DNA of 11,554 bases, taken from Ramlibacter sp. GTDB taxonomy: Bacteria; Pseudomonadota; Gammaproteobacteria; Burkholderiales; Burkholderiaceae_C. The position numbers were made by a program, and so were the translations under genes. The stretch is taken from assembly GCA_028292185.1 (NCBI GenBank), contig JAQGMT010000068.1, positions 1-11,554 on the forward strand. The letters are read 5' to 3'. The notes under the pieces were generated by a model, which saw only the letters and a program-made list of their open reading frames with translations, was not told the DNA's origin and did no database searches. Shown here in pieces: positions 6,431-11,554 of this stretch; position 1 is the stretch's first letter, and the number at the start of each line of letters is the position of its first letter.

Positions 6431-6620
6431 GACTTCCCTGCGTTGGTCCGATTTCCTGGCCTGTCGCAGAACTCGCTGCGCGCCCCGAAGGGCGCTCCGC
6501 TCAGACAACTGCGACAAGTCAGAGCACGAAGCGCGCTAAAGCGCGCGGCCAGGAAACCGAACCAACGCAGGCGCCACGAGACCGATTTACGGCAGCCCGC
6601 CCAGCCCCGGCTTTGCAGAG
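6366..6620. repeat. Large imperfect palindrome P1
   Basis: The inner part of the left arm, 6437-6461, pairs with 6547-6571 over 25 bases with two mismatches. The next inward segment, TGTCGCAG (6462-6469), pairs with CTGCGACA (6509-6516). Outward, the AAAGCCGGGGC-type end (about 6371-6400) pairs with GCCCCGGCTTTG (about 6590-6620). The left arm carries about 20 extra bases. As RNA it would form a long hairpin. Confidence 0.75.
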
Positions 6621-6663
6621 ACTTGGTGATGCGCTACCGGGGGCGCGCCACCATGGTCCCTTC

Positions 6664-6893
6664 GCGGCAGGCGGTACCCGGCAGGGGCGATTTCTGTCTC
6701 GGCTGTGATGTTCGCCCTGGGGCCGGGCGCGCTTGCGCGCATCAACTCATGCTCGCCGGCGCTGTCTGAGCGTAGCGGCCTCAGGGCGCGAAGCGAGTTC
6801 GCCGGCGCCGGCTCCAGGCCGAACAGCGCAGCGCAGTCACCGCGCAAGCGGTGACCGAGACAGTATGAGCCCCTGACGGGTGCCGCCTGCCGC
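6664..6893. repeat. Large imperfect palindrome P2
   Basis: The outer arms 6664-6702 and 6855-6893 are complementary at 33 of 39 positions. Moving inward, about 24 bases from 6706 pair with a stretch ending near 6825 (TGTTCG and CCTGG against their complements). The perfect hairpin 6836-6855, with a GCAA tetraloop, sits beside the right arm. The arms do not resemble those of P1, so this is a second repeat family. Confidence 0.75.
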
Positions 6894-6923
6894 GACGCGA
6901 GGCGGTCACTGAAAAGAATGAAC

Positions 6924-7577
6924 TCACCGCACCGGCCCAGCGACGCCGGGCTTTAGCAGCACCACCAGCGCGCCGGCGCCGCCTTCATCGCCGCGGGCCT
7001 GCACGAAGGCCAGCACTTCGTTCTTCTGGATCAGCCAGCTTTGCACCTTGCTCTTGAGCACCGGCGTCTTGCCGGGTGAGCCCAGGCCTTTGCCATGCAC
7101 CACGCGCACGCAGCGCCAGCCGCGCCGATGCGCATCGCGAATGAAGGCGGCCAGCGCCTCGCGCGCTTCCTCGCGGCGCAGGCCGTGCAGGTCGATCTCG
7201 CCTTGCAGACTCCACTCGCCCATGCGCAGCTTGCGCGTGACGTCGGTGCCGATGCCCGGACGCCGGAAACTGAGCGCGTCGTCGATGTCCAGCAGCGTGC
7301 TGGCGTCGAACTCGTCGCTGATCGCTTCGCGCAGCACGCGCTGGTCATCGAGCTGCTGCTGCACGGCGATGGGCGGCGGCTGTTCGGGCGCGAGATCGAC
7401 GCGCAGGTGTCCGCGGACCGGCCGCACTTGGCCGGCGGCGCGCATGAACAGCGTGCGCTCGGCATGCAATCGCCGCTCGGTCTCCTTGCGCGCGGCCTCC
7501 TGCGCCGCGGCGATCTGCTGCTGCTCGACCAGCTTCTGCTGGATTAGCTGCAAGTCCTTGAGCGACTTCGCTTTCAT
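6924..7577 (-). CDS. Smr-domain protein (putative nuclease)
   Basis: A 217-residue protein with a charged, Gln/Glu/Arg-rich helical N-terminal region (about 1-45, possible coiled coil), a linker, and a C-terminal Smr domain from about residue 126. Smr hallmarks are D-L-H-G-L (129-133), V-V-H-G-K-G-L (159-165) and G-G-A-G-A-L (199-204). Stand-alone proteins of this type (E. coli SmrA/SmrB) are DNA or RNA endonucleases; SmrB cleaves mRNA at collided ribosomes. Which role applies here cannot be told. The ATG at 7577 is chosen because MKAKSLKDLQ begins the homologous part; the longer frame upstream runs through the repeat element and reads as low-complexity Pro/Arg. It lies downstream of radC on the same strand. 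Confidence 0.88.
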   Translation of the reverse strand: MKAKSLKDLQLIQQKLVEQQQIAAAQEAARKETERRLHAERTLFMRAAGQVRPVRGHLRVDLAPEQPPPIAVQQQLDDQRVLREAISDEFDASTLLDIDDALSFRRPGIGTDVTRKLRMGEWSLQGEIDLHGLRREEAREALAAFIRDAHRRGWRCVRVVHGKGLGSPGKTPVLKSKVQSWLIQKNEVLAFVQARGDEGGAGALVVLLKPGVAGPVR

Positions 7578-7678
7578 AGCCCCCACGCTTGCTCGCTGCG
7601 CGATCTGCGCTGCCCCCCGAGGGGGCCCTCGCGCCTTGGGGCGGCCCGGCGGCGCTCGATTGCGTTTGGGTGGGGGCT
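7578..7678. repeat. 101-bp element with 9-bp inverted ends filling the radC-smr gap
   Basis: The ends are perfect inverted repeats: AGCCCCCAC at 7578-7586 and GTGGGGGCT at 7670-7678. Inside, GCCCCC-CGA-GGGGGC forms a strong hairpin, followed by a G/C-rich CTTGGGGCGGCCCGGCGG segment. One end touches the smr-like ATG, where its GGGGG could serve as a weak ribosome binding site. The other end includes the last base of the radC TGA. The sequence resembles an intergenic repeat I recall from Comamonadaceae, but no second copy lies in this window. Confidence 0.65.
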
Positions 7679-8388
7679 CACAGGAGGCCTTTTTCAGCCA
7701 TGGACAAGGCATCGCCGGGCGCAACGATCACATGGTCCAGCACTCGCACGTCGACCAGCGCGAGCGCCGCCTTCAGCGTTTGCGTCAGCGCCTCGTCGGC
7801 GCGCGACGGTTGCACCGTGCCGCTCGGATGGTTGTGCGCCAGCACCACGGACGCGGCTTCGTGCTTGAGGGCGCGCACCACGATCTCGCGCGGATAGACG
7901 CTGGTCTGCGTCAAGGTGCCGCGAAAGAGCTCCTCCATGGCGACCAGCCGGTTTTGCGCATCGAGGAAGAGCACCGCGAACACCTCGTGCGGCTTGGCGG
8001 CCAGGTGCAGTTGCAGGTATTGCTTCACGGCGCCCGGGGAGCTGAACACCTCGCGCTGCTTCAGCTGCTGGCCTATCGCGCGGCGGGCGAGTTCGAGCAC
8101 CGCCGCCAGTTCGGCGCGCTTGGCGTCGCCGCCCAGGCCCTTGATGCGCTTCAAGTCTTCGGCGCCTGCGTTCAGCAGGCCCGAGATGCCGCCGAAGCCG
8201 CCGCTGCGCTTGCCGTTGGTGGTGGCAACGCCGGGTGCCGACAACAACTCATCCGCCATCTGCATCACGCCGCGCCCGGCGGTGCCGGTGCGCAGCAGCA
8301 GGGCCAGCAACTCGGTGTCGCTGAGCGCGCCCGCTCCGCGCGCCAGCAGTTTTTCGCGCGGCCTTGCGTCGGCGGGAAGGTCTTTCAT
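7678..8388 (-). CDS. radC: RadC family JAMM/MPN-domain protein
   Basis: A 236-residue RadC (UPF0758) protein. The N-terminal half has P-R-E-K-L-L (10-15), L-S-D-T-E-L-L-A-L-L-L-R-T-G (22-35) and a helix-hairpin-helix-like I-K-G-L-G (82-86). The C-terminal half is a JAMM domain with an E-E-L-F-R-G-T-L block (152-159), the zinc-ligand motif H-N-H-P-S-G (185-190) and S-R-A-D (195-198, Asp198). Despite the name, a direct repair role has been doubted for E. coli radC, and the function remains uncertain. The ATG at 8388 (MKDLPADARP) is preferred, because upstream in-frame codons would overlap the fkpB promoter and encode unconserved residues. A small Gly/Ser/Asn-rich stretch (53-66) sits between helices of the N-terminal domain. 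It is divergent from fkpB. Confidence 0.92.
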   Translation of the reverse strand: MKDLPADARPREKLLARGAGALSDTELLALLLRTGTAGRGVMQMADELLSAPGVATTNGKRSGGFGGISGLLNAGAEDLKRIKGLGGDAKRAELAAVLELARRAIGQQLKQREVFSSPGAVKQYLQLHLAAKPHEVFAVLFLDAQNRLVAMEELFRGTLTQTSVYPREIVVRALKHEAASVVLAHNHPSGTVQPSRADEALTQTLKAALALVDVRVLDHVIVAPGDALSMAEKGLL

Positions 8389-8465
8389 GGAAGCTCGCAA
8401 CGGTTTGCCCTGGTGCTGCCGGCGGGCCTTCCACCGGGCGGGCCCGGCGGGAATCGCCAAGTTTC

Positions 8466-8471
8466 TACAAT
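8466..8471 (+). promoter_or_regulatory. -10-like box of fkpB-ispH
   Basis: TACAAT (5 of 6 to TATAAT) ends 23 nt before the fkpB ATG, in the 106-nt region between divergent radC and fkpB. No clear -35 is seen at the usual spacing. Confidence 0.5.
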
Positions 8472-8494
8472 AGGGGCAGTTTATCGGGACTTGC

Positions 8495-8962
8495 ATGGCC
8501 TCTACCGCACACCGGGTTCAGCCGGGCTCCTTCCTCACGCTGCACTATCGGCTGGCGGGGCCGGGCGGCGACATCATCAATACCTTCAGGGACAAACCCG
8601 CCACGCTGACGCTGGGCACGGGTGAACTGGCGCCGGCCGTCGAGAAACATCTCATCGGCCTGGCGGAAGGCGCGCACGCCAGCTTCGACATCCCCGCCGG
8701 CGAGGCTTTCGGCGACCGCAGCCCGGAGATGGTGCAGTGGGTCGCGCGCACGCTGCTCAACGAGATGGGTCAGTCCGAGCAGAAGTACGAAGTCGGAGAC
8801 GTGGTGCAGTTCCCGACGCCGGACGGCATGGGCACGTACTCGGGTTCGGTCGTGCGCGTTGGCGACGCGGGCGGCAAGAGCGACGCGGTGCTGTTCGATT
8901 TCAATCATCCGCTGGCCGGCAAACCCGTGACCTTTGAGGTTCAAGTGATCGGGGTTCTATGA
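8495..8962 (+). CDS. fkpB: FKBP-type peptidyl-prolyl isomerase, SlpA/FkpB type
   Basis: A 155-residue cytosolic prolyl isomerase with a split FKBP domain. The FKBP part is residues 11-72 (L-T-L-H-Y-R-L, L-G-T-G-E-L-A-P-A-V-E-K-H-L-I-G-L), interrupted by an insert-in-flap chaperone domain (about 73-133, opening A-F-G-D-R-S-P-E) and resuming with the family signature D-F-N-H-P-L-A-G-K-P-V (135-145). This layout matches E. coli FkpB/SlpA (149 residues) rather than the longer His-rich SlyD. The start at 8495 follows the -10 box and precedes all conserved residues. The stop overlaps the ispH ATG (ATGA), the same gene pair and order as in E. coli, so translation is coupled. Confidence 0.93.
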   Translation: MASTAHRVQPGSFLTLHYRLAGPGGDIINTFRDKPATLTLGTGELAPAVEKHLIGLAEGAHASFDIPAGEAFGDRSPEMVQWVARTLLNEMGQSEQKYEVGDVVQFPTPDGMGTYSGSVVRVGDAGGKSDAVLFDFNHPLAGKPVTFEVQVIGVL

Positions 8963-9894
8963 ACGAAGGCGTCGAAATTCTTTTGGCGGAGCCGCGTGGG
9001 TTTTGCGCAGGCGTCGATCGTGCGATCGAGATCGTCGAGCGGGCGCTGGCAAAGTTCGGCCCGCCGATCTATGTGCGCCACGAGATCGTGCACAACACGT
9101 ACGTGGTGGACGACCTCAAGGCCAAGGGCGCCATCTTCATCGAAGACCTCGACGACGTGCCGCCGGGCTCGACGTTGGTCTTCTCCGCTCACGGCGTGAG
9201 CAAGGCCGTGCAGGAGGAGGCGCGCGCGCGCGGCTTCGGCGTCTTCGACGCCACTTGTCCGCTGGTCACCAAGGTGCACATCGAGGTGGCCAAGCTGGCG
9301 CGCGAAGGCTACGAGTTCATCATGATCGGGCACAAGGGGCACCCGGAGGTGGAAGGCACGATGGGCCAGGTCGAGCATGGGATCCACCTGGTGGAGGACG
9401 TGTCCGATGTGGCTGTGGTGCAGCCGGTGCAGAGCGACAAGCTGGCACTGGTGACGCAGACCACCTTGTCCATCGATGACGCGGCGCAGATCAAGAGCGC
9501 GTTGCGCGAGCGTTTCCCGAACATCCGCGAGCCCAAGCAGCAGGACATCTGCTATGCCACCCAAAACCGGCAGGACGCGGTGAAGGTGATGTCGGGGCAG
9601 GTGGACGTGGTGATCGTGGTGGGCAGTCCCACCAGTTCCAACAGCAATCGGCTGGCCGAGCTGGCGCGCAAGCTGGGCGTGGACAGCTACATGGTGGACA
9701 GCGCCGCGGAATTGAACCCGCAGTGGCTGGAGGGCAAGTCGCGGGTCGGGCTGACCGCGGGCGCCTCGGCGCCCGAAGTGCTGGTCAACCAGGTGATCGC
9801 GCGCATCAAGGCGCTGGGCGCGGTGTCCGTGCGCAAGATGGAGGGCATCCAGGAGACGGTGAAATTCCCGATGCCCAAGGGCCTGAAGCTGTGA
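8959..9894 (+). CDS. ispH: 4-hydroxy-3-methylbut-2-enyl diphosphate reductase
   Basis: A 311-residue [4Fe-4S] enzyme catalysing the last step of the MEP isoprenoid pathway, reducing HMBPP to IPP and DMAPP. The three cluster cysteines are Cys16 (P-R-G-F-C-A-G-V), Cys100 (D-A-T-C-P-L-V) and Cys198 (D-I-C-Y-A-T-Q-N-R). Substrate-pocket residues are in place: His45 (H-E-I-V-H-N), His78 (S-A-H-G-V), His128 and the proton-relay Glu130 (G-H-K-G-H-P-E), and the phosphate-binding S-S-N-S-N (226-230). Length is close to E. coli IspH (316). It starts within the stop of fkpB and ends 38 nt before serS. Confidence 0.97.
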   Translation: MNEGVEILLAEPRGFCAGVDRAIEIVERALAKFGPPIYVRHEIVHNTYVVDDLKAKGAIFIEDLDDVPPGSTLVFSAHGVSKAVQEEARARGFGVFDATCPLVTKVHIEVAKLAREGYEFIMIGHKGHPEVEGTMGQVEHGIHLVEDVSDVAVVQPVQSDKLALVTQTTLSIDDAAQIKSALRERFPNIREPKQQDICYATQNRQDAVKVMSGQVDVVIVVGSPTSSNSNRLAELARKLGVDSYMVDSAAELNPQWLEGKSRVGLTAGASAPEVLVNQVIARIKALGAVSVRKMEGIQETVKFPMPKGLKL

Positions 9895-9920
9895 CCTCAC
9901 GCTCGCGCATTGCCCGCCTC

Positions 9921-9926
9921 TAGAAT
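9921..9926 (+). promoter_or_regulatory. -10-like box of serS
   Basis: TAGAAT (5 of 6 to TATAAT) ends exactly 6 nt before the serS ATG, so the predicted transcription start is at the A of ATG. No Shine-Dalgarno sequence lies between. serS may thus have its own leaderless transcript besides read-through from ispH. No convincing -35 is present. Confidence 0.45.
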
Positions 9927-9932
9927 CGCCAG

Positions 9933-11249
9933 ATGCTCGATATCAATTTACTGCGGAAGGACCTGGCGTCGGCGGTCGCCCGGCTGGAAACGCGCAAGAA
10001 GCCGCAGACCTTCCTGGATGTGAACGCGTTCGAGAAGCTCGAAGCCGAACGCAAGACCATCCAGACCCGCACCGAGGAATTGCAGGCGCAGCGCAACCAG
10101 CTGTCCAGGCAGATCGGCCAGCTGAAGTCCAAGGGTGAACCGGTCGATGCAGTGATGGCGAAGGTGGCTTCGCTGAAGGCGGACCTGGATGCGTCGGCGG
10201 CGCGGCTGGAACAGATCCAGCCCGAGATGCAGGCCTTGTTGCTGGCGGTGCCCAACCTGCCGCACCCCAGCGTTCCGGTGGGCGCGGATGAAAGCGGCAA
10301 TGTCGAAGTGCGCAGGTGGGGCATACCGCGCAAGTTCGACTTCGCGCCCAAGGACCACGTGGACCTCGGCGAGAAGATCGGCCTGGATTTCGAGACCGGC
10401 GTGAAGCTCAGCGGTGCGCGGTTCACGGTGATGAAGGGCCAGATCGCGCGCCTGCACCGTGCGCTCGCGCAGTTCATGCTGGACGTTCAGACCGAGGAGC
10501 ACGGCTACACCGAGTGCTACACGCCGTACATCGTGAATGCGGAAACGTTGAAAGGCACGGGCCAGCTGCCGAAGTTCGAAGCCGATTTGTTCGCGGCCAG
10601 GAAAGGCGGCCAGGAAGGCGAGGCGGCAGCCGACAACGCGGCGCTGTACCTCATCCCCACCAGCGAAGTGACGCTGACCAACTTCGTGCGTGGCGAAGTC
10701 GTGGCGGAAACCGAGTTGCCGATCAAGCTCACCGCGCACACGCCGTGCTTCCGTTCGGAAGCGGGCAGCGGCGGGCGCGACATCCGCGGCATGATTCGCC
10801 AGCACCAGTTCGACAAGGTGGAGATGGTGCAGATCGCGCATCCCGACCAGAGCGAAGAAGCGCACGAGGAAATGACGCGCCATGCGGAAGCCATTCTTCA
10901 GAAGCTGGGGCTGCCTTATCGCGTGATGCTGCTGTGCACCGGCGACATGGGCTTCGGCGCGGCCAAGACCTACGACCTTGAGGTGTGGCTGCCCGCGCAA
11001 GACACCTATCGCGAAATCAGCTCGGTGTCGAATTGCGAGGCGTTCCAGTCGCGGCGGATGCAAGCGCGCTTCAAGAACGCGCAGGGCAAGAACGAGCTCG
11101 TCCACACGCTCAACGGGTCGGGCCTGGCGGTGGGCCGCACCTTGGTGGCGGTGCTGGAGAACTACCAGCGCGCCGACGGCACGGTCGAGGTGCCCGAGGC
11201 GCTGCGGCCGTACATGGGCGGCCTGTCGGTGCTGACGCCCGCCGCCTGA
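9933..11249 (+). CDS. serS: Seryl-tRNA synthetase
   Basis: A 438-residue class II aminoacyl-tRNA synthetase that charges tRNA-Ser (and tRNA-Sec where present) in the cytosol. The N-terminal antiparallel coiled coil that grips the long variable arm spans roughly residues 30-105, with a heptad-like charged pattern. The catalytic domain shows the T-S-E loop (243-245), motif 2 F-R-S-E-A-G-S-G-G-R-D (273-283) and motif 3 G-S-G-L-A-V-G-R (395-402). A small Gly/Glu/Ala-rich loop (223-236) precedes the T-S-E loop. The start MLDINLLRKD is the canonical SerRS N terminus. Its cognate tRNA-Ser gene begins 58 nt after the stop. Length is normal (E. coli 430). Confidence 0.97.
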   Translation: MLDINLLRKDLASAVARLETRKKPQTFLDVNAFEKLEAERKTIQTRTEELQAQRNQLSRQIGQLKSKGEPVDAVMAKVASLKADLDASAARLEQIQPEMQALLLAVPNLPHPSVPVGADESGNVEVRRWGIPRKFDFAPKDHVDLGEKIGLDFETGVKLSGARFTVMKGQIARLHRALAQFMLDVQTEEHGYTECYTPYIVNAETLKGTGQLPKFEADLFAARKGGQEGEAAADNAALYLIPTSEVTLTNFVRGEVVAETELPIKLTAHTPCFRSEAGSGGRDIRGMIRQHQFDKVEMVQIAHPDQSEEAHEEMTRHAEAILQKLGLPYRVMLLCTGDMGFGAAKTYDLEVWLPAQDTYREISSVSNCEAFQSRRMQARFKNAQGKNELVHTLNGSGLAVGRTLVAVLENYQRADGTVEVPEALRPYMGGLSVLTPAA

Positions 11250-11269
11250 GCCCAGTCATTTCTATCGGC

Positions 11270-11275
11270 TAGAAT
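11270..11275 (+). promoter_or_regulatory. -10-like box of tRNA-Ser
   Basis: TAGAAT, identical to the serS box, lies 32 nt before the first base of the tRNA, giving a predicted precursor leader of about 26 nt. The -35 region is inside or just after the serS stop and matches poorly, so read-through from serS may also feed the tRNA. Confidence 0.5.
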
Positions 11276-11307
11276 TGGCGGCTTCGCACCACGCGAAACT
11301 GAGACCA

Positions 11308-11398
11308 GGAGCGGTGGCAGAGTGGTCGAATGCGCCGGACTCGAAATCCGGTGTACGGTTATGCCGTACCGTGGGTTCGAATCCCACCTGCTCCGCCA
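11308..11398 (+). tRNA. tRNA-Ser (anticodon CGA)
   Basis: A class II tRNA with all arms visible. The acceptor stem is GGAGCGG (11308-11314) with CTGCTCC (11388-11394), including one G-U pair. The anticodon stem is CCGGA/TCCGG, with loop CTCGAAA and anticodon CGA at 11342-11344, reading UCG. The long variable arm is GTACGG (11353-11358) with CCGTAC (11364-11369). The T arm is GTGGG-TTCGAAT-CCCAC (11371-11387), with discriminator G and an encoded CCA (11396-11398). The long variable arm and G73 are serine identity features. UCG is expected to be a common serine codon in this GC-rich genome. Confidence 0.97.
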
Positions 11399-11469
11399 AG
11401 TATGCTGGTAAGTTGTTGATAAATAAAAGCTTTGTACTTTATCACCGATTAGCTATCAAAGCAACCATC

Positions 11470-11501
11470 AAACGCCGCCAGTGAATTCGCTCGCGGCGTT
11501 T
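11470..11501 (+). terminator. Hairpin terminator candidate after tRNA-Ser
   Basis: AAACGCCGC (11470-11478) and GCGGCGTTT (11493-11501) form a perfect 9-bp stem. The 14-nt loop can extend it with AGTG/CGCT (one G-U pair) around AATT. Only three T residues follow the GC stem, so it is an imperfect intrinsic terminator. It lies 71 nt after the tRNA 3' end and would end the serS-tRNA transcript. Confidence 0.55.
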
Positions 11502-11554
11502 CACTTACGCAGTGCTGCTTGCCCGGCGCCATCTTGCTCGTTAGGATGCGTTGA

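Larger units (their letters stand above)
6285..6923. repeat. Gene-free island of nested palindromic repeats
   Basis: The 639 nt between the GNAT and smr-like genes contain no ORF with recognisable protein features. They are built from a tandem direct repeat (6299-6430), a large imperfect palindrome (about 6366-6620) and a second large imperfect palindrome (6664-6893). Small perfect hairpins sit inside: GCGCCC-CGAA-GGGCGC (6480-6495), GCGCGC-TAAA-GCGCGC (6531-6546) and GTCACCGC-GCAA-GCGGTGAC (6836-6855). Both flanking genes are transcribed into it, so it may also stop transcription. I recall similar sequence families from Burkholderiales intergenic regions, but this was not checked. Confidence 0.75.

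Noticed and set aside
6291..6769. Plus-strand small frames in the repeat island
   Set aside because: They follow the tandem repeat and palindrome P1, are Arg/Ala/Pro-rich and have no homology I can recognise.
6587..6847. 86-codon minus-strand frame inside the palindromic island
   Set aside because: It lies wholly within repeat P2 and its flank. Similar frames are often annotated as hypothetical proteins, but the sequence is explained by the palindrome, and no ribosome binding site or domain is seen.
7048..8625. Long plus-strand open frame opposite the smr-like gene and radC
   Set aside because: It spans two recognised minus-strand genes and the repeat between them, and its Ser/Arg/Cys-rich translation has no protein features.
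8941..11105. Long minus-strand frames opposite ispH and serS
   Set aside because: They are shadows of two well-supported essential genes and are low-complexity His/Arg/Leu-rich.
11275..11484. 69-codon frame across the tRNA-Ser gene
   Set aside because: It reads straight through a complete tRNA; such frames are common over tRNA genes and are not translated.

Overview
This is a gene-dense, GC-rich chromosomal window. The genes read as a betaproteobacterium of the order Burkholderiales, probably close to Comamonadaceae. Support for this comes from the protein types, the fkpB-ispH-serS order beside a divergent radC, TANNAT-like -10 boxes, and GC-rich palindromic repeats of a kind I recall from that group. 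The order-level call is an inference, since no search was run.

Layout. Positions 1-2009 (+) look like one transcription unit: the 3' end of a streptogramin-lyase-like beta-propeller gene, a Tat-exported alpha/beta hydrolase and a MobA/MocA-type nucleotidyltransferase. A ChaC-type gamma-glutamylcyclotransferase (2070-2663, -) converges on it. Divergent from chaC is the Entner-Doudoroff pair edd-eda (2774-5271, +), overlapping by 10 nt. A Ni-type glyoxalase I (gloA, -) converges on eda, and a GNAT acetyltransferase (+) diverges from gloA. Positions 6285-6923 hold no credible gene. They contain a tandem repeat and two large imperfect palindromes. Next come an Smr-domain gene and radC (both -), separated only by a 101-bp element with perfect 9-bp inverted ends. 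Divergent from radC are fkpB-ispH (+, ATGA overlap), serS (+) and a tRNA-Ser(CGA). A hairpin terminator candidate and a short AT-rich stretch close the window.

How the genes relate. edd and eda convert 6-phosphogluconate to pyruvate and glyceraldehyde-3-phosphate. gloA (glutathione-dependent methylglyoxal removal) and chaC (glutathione breakdown) flank them, which may be a loose metabolic grouping. fkpB-ispH and serS-tRNA-Ser are housekeeping pairs.

I do not see a new multi-gene system. The unusual content is non-coding or repeat-derived: the palindromic island at 6299-6893, the element that exactly fills the radC-smr gap, and a REP-like palindrome translated in frame inside Edd. Several -10-like boxes lie exactly 6 nt upstream of start codons and suggest leaderless mRNAs.
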